A stretch of 64,000 bases of DNA from [Clostridium] symbiosum (GTDB lineage: Bacteria; Bacillota; Clostridia; Lachnospirales; Lachnospiraceae): assembly GCA_036419695.1 (NCBI GenBank), contig CP143946.1, positions 2,474,001 to 2,538,000 of the forward strand, read 5' to 3'. The first letter of the stretch is position 1, and every line of letters begins with the position of its first letter. The notes under the pieces were generated by a model. That model had not been told where the DNA came from, made no database searches, and saw only the letters and a list, made by a program, of their open reading frames with translations. The position numbers were made by a program, and so were the translations under genes. Below are positions 8,921 to 17,346 of this stretch, in pieces.

Positions 8921-9798
8921 TTCCCGCAAAGACGATTGTGACGAAGAATAAGGATACCTCCTGGTTCGGCAGTGACTACAATATGAATCTGTACCGCGGC
9001 TGCAGCCATGGCTGTATCTACTGTGACAGCAGGAGCAGCTGTTACAGGGTGGATGACTTTGAAAATGTGAAGGCCAAGGAAAATGCCCTTCTCATTGTCA
9101 GGGACGATTTAAGGCGCAAGGTGAAGAAAGGCGTGGTAGGCACCGGGGCCATGAGTGATCCCTACAATCCCCACGAGACAGAGATGGAACTGACGATGCA
9201 CAGCCTGGAACTGATTGGGGCCTTTGGCTTCGGCGTATCCATGCTCACAAAGAGTACGGGAATCCTGAGGGATATCCTGCTCTATCAGGTGATTGCCGAG
9301 CAGTCCCCGGTCAACTGCATGCTCACGATTACGACCTGCGACGATGCCCTTTCAAAGAAGCTGGAGCCAGGAGTTCCACCATCCTCGGAGCGTTTTAAGG
9401 CGGTGAAGGAACTAAGCGATGCCGGCCTTTACACCGGAGTCGTGATGACCCCGGTGCTGCCTTTTCTGGAAGACACAAAGGAAAACATACTGGGAATGAT
9501 TGAACTTGCCAGGGAATCGAAAGCCAGATTTATTTATCCCATGTTCGGCGTGACGCTTCGGGATCGCCAGAGAGATTATTTTTACAGCAGTCTCGATCGT
9601 ATTTTCCCGGGGGAGAATCTGAGGCAGCAGTATGAAAAACGATATGGAGACCGATATTTTTGCAGCAGCCCGAAGGCAAGGAGCCTTTACGGCCTGTTTG
9701 AGAAAGAATGCGTGAAAGCCGGTATTTTATACAAAATGCCGGATATAATTCATTCATATAAGAAAAATTATCAGTACGAACAGCTTACTCTGTTCTGA
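8911..9798 (+). CDS. SPL-family radical SAM protein
   Basis: A 295-residue radical SAM protein with the cluster-binding motif CSHGCIYCD (CxxxCxxC) at residues ~31-38, preceded by MNLYRGC. The family is related to spore photoproduct lyase (Rv2578c-like group). Conserved features include the TGAMSDPYNPHE stretch and an LTKST strand. The product of this subgroup is not established, so a DNA-repair role is only suggested by the family name. Its start overlaps the LysR gene; a DUF3783 gene follows 31 bp downstream. Confidence 0.85.
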   Translation: MELIPAKTIVTKNKDTSWFGSDYNMNLYRGCSHGCIYCDSRSSCYRVDDFENVKAKENALLIVRDDLRRKVKKGVVGTGAMSDPYNPHETEMELTMHSLELIGAFGFGVSMLTKSTGILRDILLYQVIAEQSPVNCMLTITTCDDALSKKLEPGVPPSSERFKAVKELSDAGLYTGVVMTPVLPFLEDTKENILGMIELARESKARFIYPMFGVTLRDRQRDYFYSSLDRIFPGENLRQQYEKRYGDRYFCSSPKARSLYGLFEKECVKAGILYKMPDIIHSYKKNYQYEQLTLF

Positions 9799-9829
9799 AA
9801 AAGGAAATTCTTAAAGGAGAGAAAATTGG

Positions 9830-10255
9830 ATGAAAGAAACAGTGCTTCTTTATAACTTTAACGACAAGGACAGGCTGATGAAAATCAGGCAGGCGCTTCT
9901 GCCTCTGGGATTCCGAATCAGGCAGGTGGAGAAAGAGGACTATATGAAACCTCTGGGAACGCTCGCCGGAGTGAAGGGAATGGAAGAATTGACCGCTGCC
10001 GCATGTCCTTCGGACGAAGTTTTGGCATCGGAGGGTTTTGAGGATGAGATGGCGCTTCTCGCAGGACTCACTTCACCACAGGTGGACGCTTTCATCAAGT
10101 CACTCCGCAGAAAGGGAATCGGCCGCATTGATTATAAGGCAGTACTGACTCCGGTGAACAAGGATTGGGATTCGGTACATCTGTACCATGAAATAAAGAA
10201 GGAACACGAGGCAATGACAGTGGCAACATCTCAGAGTGAGCCAGAAGAGGCTTAG
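9830..10255 (+). CDS. DUF3783 domain protein
   Basis: A 141-residue soluble protein that fits DUF3783: the N-terminal TVLLYNFNDKDRLMKIRQAL, then FRIRQVEKEDYMKPLG, a middle acidic segment (DEMALLAGLTSPQVDAF) and the end HLYHEIKKEHEAM. Function unknown. It has a good ribosome site (AAAGGAGAG) and sits between the SPL-like gene and the polyphosphate kinase gene (15 bp gap), probably in one transcript. Confidence 0.75.
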   Translation: MKETVLLYNFNDKDRLMKIRQALLPLGFRIRQVEKEDYMKPLGTLAGVKGMEELTAAACPSDEVLASEGFEDEMALLAGLTSPQVDAFIKSLRRKGIGRIDYKAVLTPVNKDWDSVHLYHEIKKEHEAMTVATSQSEPEEA

Positions 10256-10270
10256 AAACGGAGGGAAGAT

Positions 10271-11782
10271 ATGCTGGAAAAGGTGGATCTGCAAAAAACG
10301 GTTGACAAAGAGACTTATAAACGGGTCAGCGAGGAGCTGGGAGAGCGCCTGGGCCTGCTGCAGAGAAAGTGCAAGGCGGAGAAAATTCCGGTGGTGATTG
10401 TGTTTGAGGGCTTGGGAGCCGCCGGAAAAGGCGTGCAGATTAACCGTCTGATCCAGTCCTTCGATCCAAGGGGCTTTGATGTCTATGCCAGCAGGAAACC
10501 GGGAGAGGAAGAGCGGATGCGCCCCTTTTTGTGGCGCTACTGGACCAAGACGCCGGAGGACGGCCGTATTGCCATCTTTGACAGGAGCTGGTACGATAAG
10601 GTAACCGTGGACCGTTTTGACAAAGTTACAAAGCGTGATGAGCTTCCAGGGGCCTTTGCCGACATTACCTCCTTTGAAAAACAGCTTTCGGAAGGCGGCT
10701 GTGTGATTATCAAGCTGTTCCTCTATATTTCACAGAAAGAGCAGAAAAAGCGTTTTGAAAAGCTGACGTCGAATAAAGAAACAAAGTGGCGCGTTTCAGA
10801 CGGTGACTGGAAGAGAAATAAGGAATATGACAAATACCTGATGATGAACGAGGAGATGCTGGAACGGACCGATACCGGCTATGCCCCATGGACGATCATC
10901 GAAGCCACGGACAAAAATTACGCGGCGATGAAGATTCTCGCTACGGTGGCCGACCGCATGGAATATGAGGTGAACAGACGGGAGGATGAGAAGAAGGAAA
11001 CGGCCGCCATGGCTGCCGCCCCCGCGCCTCAGGACCGTTTCAAAAACGGCGTGCTCTCGGGCGTTGATCTGACGAAATCCTTGGATAAGAGCGAGTACAA
11101 AGCGGAAGTGGATAAGCTGCAGAAGAGGCTTGAATATCTCCACAGTGAGATTTACCGCCTGAGAATTCCGGTGGTAATCGGCTTTGAGGGCTGGGATGCG
11201 GCAGGCAAGGGCGGAGCTATCAGAAGACTGACCAGCCACCTGGACCCGAGAGGCTATAAAGTAAACCCGACGGCCGCTCCCAATGATATAGAGAAGGTCC
11301 ATCACTATCTGTGGCGTTTCTGGAACAATATGCCGAAGGCGGGCCACATTGCAATCTTCGACCGCACCTGGTACGGCCGTGTTATGGTGGAACGGATCGA
11401 GGGCTTCTGCAAAGAAGAAGACTGGCGCAGGGCCTATCAGGAAATCAACGAGATGGAGGCCCATATGGCGAACTTCGGCGCTGTGGTCCTGAAGTTCTGG
11501 CTCCATATAGACAAGGAAGAGCAGGAACGCCGTTTCAACCAGAGGATGAACGATCCGGCCAAACAGTGGAAGATTACGGACGAGGACTGGAGAAACAGGG
11601 AAAAGTGGGATGCCTATGAAGCCGCGGTCAACGAGATGCTGGTGCGCACCTCCACCACCTATGCGCCGTGGACCATCGTGGAGGGCAATTCCAAGTACTA
11701 TGCCAGGGTAAAAGTCTTAAAAACAGTGGTGGAAGCGCTGGAGCAAAAAATAAAAGAGGTTGAAAAAGAGCGCAATTCATAG
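10271..11782 (+). CDS. pap: Two-domain PPK2: polyphosphate:AMP phosphotransferase
   Basis: 503 residues made of two PPK2 domains in tandem (about 5-235 and 265-495). Such fused proteins use polyphosphate to phosphorylate AMP to ADP. The second domain has canonical motifs: FEGWDAAGKGG (Walker A), the lid RGYKVNP and FDRTWYGRVMVER (Walker B). The first domain is altered at key places: FEGLGAAGKGV lacks the WD pair and DRSWYDKV has Asp for Gly, so the C-terminal domain is probably the active one (inference from motif loss). An Ala/Pro-rich linker (AAMAAAPAPQ) joins them. The start has GGAGGGAAG upstream. Confidence 0.88.
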   Translation: MLEKVDLQKTVDKETYKRVSEELGERLGLLQRKCKAEKIPVVIVFEGLGAAGKGVQINRLIQSFDPRGFDVYASRKPGEEERMRPFLWRYWTKTPEDGRIAIFDRSWYDKVTVDRFDKVTKRDELPGAFADITSFEKQLSEGGCVIIKLFLYISQKEQKKRFEKLTSNKETKWRVSDGDWKRNKEYDKYLMMNEEMLERTDTGYAPWTIIEATDKNYAAMKILATVADRMEYEVNRREDEKKETAAMAAAPAPQDRFKNGVLSGVDLTKSLDKSEYKAEVDKLQKRLEYLHSEIYRLRIPVVIGFEGWDAAGKGGAIRRLTSHLDPRGYKVNPTAAPNDIEKVHHYLWRFWNNMPKAGHIAIFDRTWYGRVMVERIEGFCKEEDWRRAYQEINEMEAHMANFGAVVLKFWLHIDKEEQERRFNQRMNDPAKQWKITDEDWRNREKWDAYEAAVNEMLVRTSTTYAPWTIVEGNSKYYARVKVLKTVVEALEQKIKEVEKERNS

Positions 11783-11836
11783 TATTCTACTGTAAACGCA
11801 TAAAGGAGCGGGCAAAAGCCCGGATGAAATTACAGG

Positions 11837-13081
11837 ATGGATAAGATTATTATAATCGGCGGCGGGGCAGCAGGCATGGCGGCTGCCATCGCCGCCGCTG
11901 AATGCGGCAAAAAGGCCGTTATATATGAGAAAAATGAGAAACTGGGCAAGAAACTTTTTATCACCGGAAAAGGCCGCTGTAACGTGACGAACGACTGCGA
12001 TCTGGAACAGCTGTTTTCCAGCGTGGTTACCAACAGGCGTTTTTTGTACAGCGCATTTTACGGTTTTACCAACACGGACATCATGGATCTGCTTAAGGAG
12101 GCGGGTTGCCCCCTTAAGACGGAACGCGGAGGCCGTGTTTTTCCCGTGTCGGACAAGTCCTCGGACGTGATAAATGCCCTTGCGGGAAAGCTTAAGAGCC
12201 TGGACGTGGAAGTCCATTTAAACGAAGGCGTGAAGAGCCTCTGGATGGAGGGGGACGCCGTAAAAGGAGTGATTCTGGAACGCGGCGGTAAGAAGGAGAG
12301 CGCGTCGGCCGTCATCGTGGCGACGGGAGGCCTGTCCTACCCGACCACCGGGTCCACGGGTGACGGATACCGCCTTGCAAAGGAGGCGGGACACAGCGTC
12401 ACAAAAATGAGCCCGGCTCTGGTGCCGTTCATTACGGCGGAGGACGTGGTGAAAGAGCTTCAGGGCCTGGCGCTCAAAAACATAGAGATCTCGGTGAGCG
12501 ACGGAAAGAAGGAGCTGTACCGCGACTTTGGCGAAATGATGTTTACGCATTTCGGCGTCTCCGGGCCGGTGTTGTTAAGCGCCAGCAGTTATGTTGCAAA
12601 GCGGCTTTTAAAGGGGGAAATGGTCATGCTGTCCATCGACTTAAAGCCGGCCCTCTCCGGGGAGCAGCTGGATGCCAGAATCCTCAGGGATTTTGATGAG
12701 GTGAAAAACAAACAGTTCAGTAATGCGTTGAACCATCTGTATCCCTCTAAACTGATTCCCGTTATGATAAAGAGGAGCGGCATTGCTCCCGAAAAGAAGG
12801 TCAATGAGATTACCAGGGAAGAACGGAGACGGCTTGTGGAAGCTACAAAGGATTTTAAACTCACCATCACGGGGCTGCGGGGATTCAATGAGGCCATTAT
12901 CACCCAGGGCGGAGTTACCGTAAAAGAGGTGAATCCCTCCACAATGGAATCGAAACTGGCGAAGAACCTTTATTTTGCCGGGGAAGTTCTGGATTTGGAT
13001 GCGGTGACGGGAGGATATAACCTTCAGATTGCCTGGTCGACCGGGTTTCTGGCCGGCAGGAGCGCGGCAGGCGCGCAGTAG
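11837..13081 (+). CDS. HI0933/BaiN-type FAD-dependent oxidoreductase
   Basis: A 414-residue flavoprotein. The N-terminal dinucleotide-binding motif is IIIGGGAAGMAAAIAA, followed by the family signature GKKLFITGKGRCNVTN (residues ~38-53). Further family marks are VATGGLSYPTTGSTGDGYRLA and the C-terminal GEVLDLDAVTGGYNLQIAWS. The family includes the BaiN bile-acid reductase candidate and many proteins of unknown substrate, so only the cofactor and family are certain. It opens a run of tightly spaced genes with cmk, ispH and rpsA. Confidence 0.88.
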   Translation: MDKIIIIGGGAAGMAAAIAAAECGKKAVIYEKNEKLGKKLFITGKGRCNVTNDCDLEQLFSSVVTNRRFLYSAFYGFTNTDIMDLLKEAGCPLKTERGGRVFPVSDKSSDVINALAGKLKSLDVEVHLNEGVKSLWMEGDAVKGVILERGGKKESASAVIVATGGLSYPTTGSTGDGYRLAKEAGHSVTKMSPALVPFITAEDVVKELQGLALKNIEISVSDGKKELYRDFGEMMFTHFGVSGPVLLSASSYVAKRLLKGEMVMLSIDLKPALSGEQLDARILRDFDEVKNKQFSNALNHLYPSKLIPVMIKRSGIAPEKKVNEITREERRRLVEATKDFKLTITGLRGFNEAIITQGGVTVKEVNPSTMESKLAKNLYFAGEVLDLDAVTGGYNLQIAWSTGFLAGRSAAGAQ

Positions 13082-13117
13082 AGATAAAAGTTTAAATATC
13101 AGGGAGGAACAGGAAAA

Positions 13118-13804
13118 ATGCCGTTTAATATAGCGATTGACGGGCCTGCGGGAGCGGGCAAGAGCACGGTTGCAAGGCAGCTTGCAAAAAATCTTGGATA
13201 TATCTATGTGGATACAGGCGCCATGTACAGGGCGATGGCACTGTATTTTCTGAGAAAAGGAATTGATAAGGAAGACGGCAGGGCGATTGAGGAAGCCTGC
13301 GGCGAAGTGGAAATCTCCCTTGAATATAAAGACGGGGCCCAGCAGCTCATCCTGAACGGGGAGAATGTCACGGGCCTTATCAGAACCGAAGAGGTAGGCA
13401 ATATGGCGTCCGCCACATCGGTCTACGCACCCGTCAGAAAGAAACTGCTGGAACTGCAGAGAAAGCTGGCGCAGAGAAAAGACGTGGTGATGGACGGCCG
13501 GGACATCGGCACATGCGTGCTTCCCGACGCCAACCTGAAGGTATATCTGACCGCGGGCAGCCGGGTCAGGGCGCTCCGCCGCTATAAGGAACTGCAGGAG
13601 AAGAATGTGGAGTGCGACCTGGAAGCGATTGAGAAGGATATTATTGACCGCGATTACCGTGATATGCACCGTGATATAGCACCGCTGAAACAGGCGGAGG
13701 ACGCGGTCCTTCTGGACTCCTCCAATATGACGCTGGAAGAAGTGCTTAATGAGATGGAGAGCCTGGTGGAGGATGCGGGCAGCAAGGGCTGCTGCGGCTG
13801 TTAG
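13118..13804 (+). CDS. cmk: Cytidylate kinase
   Basis: 228 residues, the usual size for (d)CMP kinase, which makes (d)CDP in pyrimidine nucleotide metabolism. P-loop GPAGAGKST at residues 8-16, VDTGAMYRAMA, the DGRDIGT motif (~129) and the RRYKELQEK lid are all present. A short Cys/Gly-rich end (GSKGCCGC) is unusual. The ribosome site is GGGAGGA. It is 17 bp from ispH; cmk-ispH-rpsA is a common Clostridia order. Confidence 0.95.
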   Translation: MPFNIAIDGPAGAGKSTVARQLAKNLGYIYVDTGAMYRAMALYFLRKGIDKEDGRAIEEACGEVEISLEYKDGAQQLILNGENVTGLIRTEEVGNMASATSVYAPVRKKLLELQRKLAQRKDVVMDGRDIGTCVLPDANLKVYLTAGSRVRALRRYKELQEKNVECDLEAIEKDIIDRDYRDMHRDIAPLKQAEDAVLLDSSNMTLEEVLNEMESLVEDAGSKGCCGC

Positions 13805-13821
13805 AGCAGAAGGTGATTAAT

Positions 13822-14673
13822 ATGGAAGTAATTGTTGCAAAGACAGCCGGTTTCTGCTTTGGCGTAAAGCGGGCTGTGGATCAGGTTTATGAACAGATTG
13901 AAAAAGGCAAAACGCCGATTTATACCTTCGGTCCGATCATCCATAACGAAGAGGTGGTCCGGGATTTGGAGGAGAAGGGCGTAAAAGTCATTGAAACGGA
14001 AGACGAGCTGAGAAAACTGACGGAGGGTGTGGTGGTGATCCGCTCCCACGGTGTCGGAAAAGAGATTTACGACATTCTGGAGGAGAAGGGAATTGAGATC
14101 GTCGATGCCACCTGCCCCTTTGTAAAAAAGATACACCGGATTGTAAAAGAGCAGAATGAGGCCGGCCGCCGCGTCATCATAGTGGGAAATGGCAGCCATC
14201 CGGAAGTTGAGGGAATAAAAGGATGGGGAAATGACGATACTTTAGTCATCCAGACGGTTGAAGAATTTGAAAAATTACAGATTACAGAGGGTGAAAAGCT
14301 GTGTATTGTTGCCCAGACGACATTTAACTACAATAAATTTCAAGATTTAGTTGAAAAAATTTCTAAAACGCGTTATGATATACTTGTTTTAAATACGATT
14401 TGCAATGCAACACAGGAAAGACAAGTGGAAGCAAGGCAGATAGCTTCACAGGTTGATGTTATGATTGTCATCGGAGGAAGAAACAGTTCTAACACTCAGA
14501 AGTTGTATGAGATTTGCCGAAGGGAATGTAAGGAGACTTACTATATCCAGACACTGAAAGATTTCAAACCTGAAAAGGCAGGTTCTGTGCGCAGCGTAGG
14601 TATTACAGCAGGGGCATCTACCCCGAATCAAATTATCGAGGAGGTTCATACTAATGTCAGAATTAAGTTTTGA
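13822..14673 (+). CDS. ispH: 4-hydroxy-3-methylbut-2-enyl diphosphate reductase
   Basis: The last enzyme of the MEP isoprenoid pathway, a [4Fe-4S] protein of ~283 residues. The three cluster cysteines are seen in KTAGFCFGVKRAV, VDATCPFVKKIH and LNTICNATQERQ; the substrate histidines lie in GPIIHNEEV and IRSHGVG. ATG 13822 is preferred because AGAAGGTG precedes it by six bases. The gene overlaps rpsA by 20 bp in another frame, whereas many Clostridia have the two fused. The 3' half is visibly richer in A/T than the 5' half. Confidence 0.95.
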   Translation: MEVIVAKTAGFCFGVKRAVDQVYEQIEKGKTPIYTFGPIIHNEEVVRDLEEKGVKVIETEDELRKLTEGVVVIRSHGVGKEIYDILEEKGIEIVDATCPFVKKIHRIVKEQNEAGRRVIIVGNGSHPEVEGIKGWGNDDTLVIQTVEEFEKLQITEGEKLCIVAQTTFNYNKFQDLVEKISKTRYDILVLNTICNATQERQVEARQIASQVDVMIVIGGRNSSNTQKLYEICRRECKETYYIQTLKDFKPEKAGSVRSVGITAGASTPNQIIEEVHTNVRIKF

Positions 14674-15793
14674 ACAAATGTTTGAAGAATCATCAATTAA
14701 GCGATTACGTGCAGGAGAGGCAGTTACCGGTCAGGTCATCGGCGTAAAAGAAGATGAAATTATTCTCAGTATCGCTGGAAGTAAGTCAGAAGGCATTATT
14801 ACGAGAAGTGAATTCACGAATGAACCAAACGTGGATTTAACAACAAAAGTTTCCGTAGGAGACGAGCTGGAAGTAAAAGTTCTCAAAGTAAACGACGGCG
14901 AAGGAATGGCTGCTTTATCTTACAAGAGACTGGCTGCCGATAAGGGATTAAAACGCCTGAAAGAAGCATTCGAGAACAAAGAAGTACTGACAGAGAAAGT
15001 TACACAGGTTATGGAAAAAGGTCTTGTTGTTGAAGTGGAAGGCACAAGGGTATTCATCCCTGCAAGCATGGTTTCCGATACTTACGACAAAGATTTATCC
15101 AAATATGCAGGCCAGGAGATCGAATTCGTGGTAACAGAGTTCAATCCGAACGGCAGAAGAAGCAGAATCATCGGCGACAGAAAACAGCTTCTGCTTGCTA
15201 AGAAGGCTGCTATGCAGAAAGAATTATTTGAGAAGATCGCTGTTGGACAGACAGTTGAGGGTGTTGTTAAGAATGTAACTGATTTCGGTGCATTCATCGA
15301 CCTCGGCGGCGCCGACGGTTTACTTCATATCTCCGAGATGTCCTGGGGCAGAGTTGAGAACCCGAAGAAGGTTTTCAAAGTTGGCGATAAGGTAACGGCT
15401 CTGATCAAAGATATCAACGGCGAGAAGGTTGCATTAAGCCTTAAGTTCCCGGAGACCAATCCGTGGGCTAACGCTGCAGAGAAATACGCAGTAGGCAACA
15501 TTGTAGAAGGTAAAGTGGCACGTATGACTGATTTCGGCGCATTCGTTGAGCTGGAGCCAGGCGTAGATGCTCTGCTTCATGTATCCCAGATTTCCAGAGA
15601 GCACGTTGAGAAACCATCCGACGTATTATCTGCAGGCCAGATCATCACAGCAAGAGTTGTAGACTTCAACGAAGCTGACAGAAAGATCAGCCTCAGCACA
15701 AAAGCTCTCGAAGCTCCGGCAGAGATGTACAACGATGGAGACGTCGCTGACGTAGATATCGATGCAGTAGCTGCTCAGGAGGATGCTGAGTAA
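14654..15793 (+). CDS. rpsA: Ribosomal protein S1 (four S1 domains)
   Basis: 379 residues with four S1 RNA-binding domains at about 17-88, 105-170, 191-259 and 276-346. The last two are the clearest, each with the VTDFGAF/MTDFGAF and GLLH(I/V)S patterns. This length is usual for Firmicutes S1-like proteins, shorter than the six-domain proteobacterial form. Its ribosome site GAGGAGG lies inside the end of ispH, so translation is probably coupled. The C-terminal tail is acidic. A strong terminator follows. Confidence 0.92.
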   Translation: MSELSFEQMFEESSIKRLRAGEAVTGQVIGVKEDEIILSIAGSKSEGIITRSEFTNEPNVDLTTKVSVGDELEVKVLKVNDGEGMAALSYKRLAADKGLKRLKEAFENKEVLTEKVTQVMEKGLVVEVEGTRVFIPASMVSDTYDKDLSKYAGQEIEFVVTEFNPNGRRSRIIGDRKQLLLAKKAAMQKELFEKIAVGQTVEGVVKNVTDFGAFIDLGGADGLLHISEMSWGRVENPKKVFKVGDKVTALIKDINGEKVALSLKFPETNPWANAAEKYAVGNIVEGKVARMTDFGAFVELEPGVDALLHVSQISREHVEKPSDVLSAGQIITARVVDFNEADRKISLSTKALEAPAEMYNDGDVADVDIDAVAAQEDAE

Positions 15794-15823
15794 TCAGGAT
15801 CGCGATAATAGATTAATATTAAG

Positions 15824-15854
15824 GACGTCTGCCGGAATGGCAGGCGTCTTTTTA
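15824..15854 (+). terminator. rpsA terminator
   Basis: Stem GACGTCTGCC with GGCAGGCGTC (one G-U), GGAAT loop, then TTTTT. Confidence 0.92.
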
Positions 15855-15979
15855 ATATCATAGGAAAGTGCTCCTATGATATTAAAGCCCTCCGGGCAGG
15901 ATGCGCACTCGCGCGAAGATGTAATATGCCGCTATGCGGCCGTGCTCGGCGCGTGAGTCCGGGTCCCCGGACTCTTTAT
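15854..15979 (+). repeat. Palindromic intergenic repeat B, copy 1
   Basis: It begins with the perfect 12-bp palindrome AATATCATAGGA/TCCTATGATATT (loop AAGTGC). A row of mini-hairpins follows: GCCC-TCC-GGGC, GCGC-ACTC-GCGC, CCGC-TAT-GCGG and GAGTCCGGG-TC-CCCGGACTC. Nearly the same ~120-bp string lies in inverse orientation at 50765-50890, and shorter relatives lie at 54984-55043 and 62033-62097. All are directly downstream of genes. Confidence 0.85.
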
Positions 15980-15988
15980 TATGGGGAA

Positions 15989-16192
15989 GTCTTCAGTCCC
16001 GGGCGGAGGGGATGTGGGTGGGGGCTCCGGAAGAAAGAAATCTGCTGCGGGGACCGCTCGCGCTTATGGAATGCGCAGCGGATGCTAAGACGCCATAAGA
16101 CGGCGTCCAAGCACCGGCGGATTCCAACGTCCCCTCCGCAGATTTTTTCTTCCTCCTCCCCCACAGGAAAGGTTACGGCCGGGACTGAAGAC
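15989..16192 (+). repeat. Structured TIR element A, copy 1 (forward)
   Basis: 204 bp between GTCTTCAGTCCCG and CGGGACTGAAGAC. The inside folds as one long rod: arms at 16029-16054 and 16129-16153, a TGGAAT/ATTCCA helix, CGG-TGCT/AGCA-CCG, and an apical hairpin GACGCC/GGCGTC at 16089-16107. Any reading frame across it is accidental. Confidence 0.85.
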
Positions 16193-16595
16193 GCGAAGTT
16201 TTTCGCCATCCCGCGTCCACCGACTTCGGCTGATCATCCTCGGCTTTCCGGGGGAGGGTATTGTTTCGGCCGTTATATTTATCCGGAAATCGGGGATAAA
16301 TTGGGCTTAAGTCTTAAAAAGAGACTTTTGTTAATATCCGGAACTTTTTCTTCGGATTTTTTTAAAAGTTATCCACAATCCATCGTTTGTGTTTTATCGC
16401 CGGCGTATCCTGGAAAAGGATAATGAATGGGCTTTTATATAGTTTATATTATTTTATAGTGTATCCTGTTTTTTATATTTCTTATTTTTTATGGTCGTGT
16501 CTTAGTATATTTCGCCAATCGTATCCCAGTGATGTGAAATAAAATATTGATGCAAAACAAAACTATCCGGAATTATATAGTGGCGGTGCCGATCT
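16193..16595. other. Spacer between A-element copies; no gene seen
   Basis: Non-coding by appearance. The part GGTATTGTTTCGGCCGTTAT near 16257-16276 resembles the inner flank of copy 4 (GGTATTGTCGCGGCCACTAT near 37829-37848), so the repeat unit is larger than the TIR core. The remainder is A/T-rich with no recognised signal. Confidence 0.5.
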
Positions 16596-16688
16596 GCCGC
16601 TTCGCATTCCGCAAGCGGGAGCGGGTCCCCGTAGGAATTTTTTCAGCCCGGATTCCCCTTGGCGACAACCTTCGCCGGGACTGAGGCC
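16596..16688 (-). repeat. Structured TIR element A, remnant copy 6 (reverse, half deleted)
   Basis: This is the right half of a reverse-orientation copy: CGCATTCCGCAAGCGGGAGC, GGTCCCCGTAGGAA, and an end CGGGACTGAGG. The flank after it (GTCCGCCATCCTGAAG, then TTTCAACTAAAT) matches the outer flanks of copies 4 and 5. The other half of the core is missing. Confidence 0.7.
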
Positions 16689-16777
16689 TCAGCCGCCAAC
16701 TTCCCCGCCCGTCCGCCATCCTGAAGTCGGCGTCCCCCCATTTCAACTAAATCCTCCCCCTAAGAATAAAATAGTTG

Positions 16778-16806
16778 TTGACAACCAATATTATATATCA
16801 TATAAT
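16778..16806 (+). promoter_or_regulatory. Consensus sigma-A promoter for the padR operon
   Basis: TTGACA and TATAAT, both perfect, with a 17-bp spacer. They lie in an A/T-rich island (about 16760-16910) that differs sharply from its surroundings and contains many TATA-like steps. It starts a leader of ~215 bp before padR. Confidence 0.8.
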
Positions 16807-16957
16807 ACTACTATACTATATAACATATAATATATAAATAAAAATAATATACTAAACAAAATAATATTAAGTCCACAACAATATTAAAATTTTCACAATA
16901 TTATTGCAGTAATCATCCTCCGTCCCTCGTTATAACTTACAGGACGGCGAATAACCC

Positions 16958-16987
16958 GGTAACGATGCGGCCCCCCGTATCATTACC
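16958..16987 (+). promoter_or_regulatory. Inverted repeat in the padR leader, possible operator
   Basis: GGTAACGATGCGG and CCGTATCATTACC form a 13-bp imperfect dyad with a CCCC loop, 40 bp ahead of padR. It could be an operator or a leader hairpin; no match to a defined PadR site is claimed. Confidence 0.4.
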
Positions 16988-17026
16988 ACACTACAAACAC
17001 AACCCAACAGAACAGGAAGTGAGAGA

Positions 17027-17341
17027 ATGGTATTTAACACAGGAGCAGCACTTTTGGATGCAGTAGTTTTGGCCGCTGTTTCCAGAGAAAATCAGGGGAC
17101 TTATGGGTATAAGATCACCCAGGATGTCCGCCGTGCCATTGAGATTTCGGAATCCACCCTATATCCGGTGCTGAGACGGCTTCAGAAAGAGGAATGTCTG
17201 GAAACTTACGATATGGCCATTGACGGGAGAAACAGAAGATACTACAAGATTACGGAGAACGGCCGTGCTCAGTTGAACCTCTATAAGAGTGAGTGGAGCA
17301 TCTATTCACGCAGAATATCAGAGATCCTGGGGGAGGTATGA
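17027..17341 (+). CDS. PadR family transcriptional regulator
   Basis: A 104-residue winged-helix protein of the short PadR type. The signature is GTYGYKITQDV, ESTLYPVLRRLQKEECLE and RRYYKITENGRAQL. Such regulators usually repress the operon they head, often sensing membrane stress or drugs. It is followed by DUF1700 and DUF4097 genes, a common Firmicutes trio. Its stop overlaps the possible ATG at 17338. The ribosome site is AGGAAGTGAGAG. Confidence 0.92.
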   Translation: MVFNTGAALLDAVVLAAVSRENQGTYGYKITQDVRRAIEISESTLYPVLRRLQKEECLETYDMAIDGRNRRYYKITENGRAQLNLYKSEWSIYSRRISEILGEV

Positions 17342-17346
17342 GGAAA

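Noticed and set aside
8186..8929. Minus-strand reading frame of 247 codons
   Set aside because: It is antisense to the second LysR gene, which is clearly real; no start signal or family resemblance.
10796..11506. Minus-strand reading frame of 236 codons
   Set aside because: It is antisense to the PPK2 gene and shows no domain or ribosome site.
12641..13669. Long minus-strand reading frame of 342 codons
   Set aside because: It lies opposite the end of the HI0933-type gene and cmk, has no ribosome site and no recognisable protein features; it is a shadow of GC-rich coding sequence.
15926..16423. Plus-strand reading frame of 165 codons across the repeats
   Set aside because: It runs through repeat B and A copy 1, and the translated text is determined by hairpin arms; other copies do not keep the frame.
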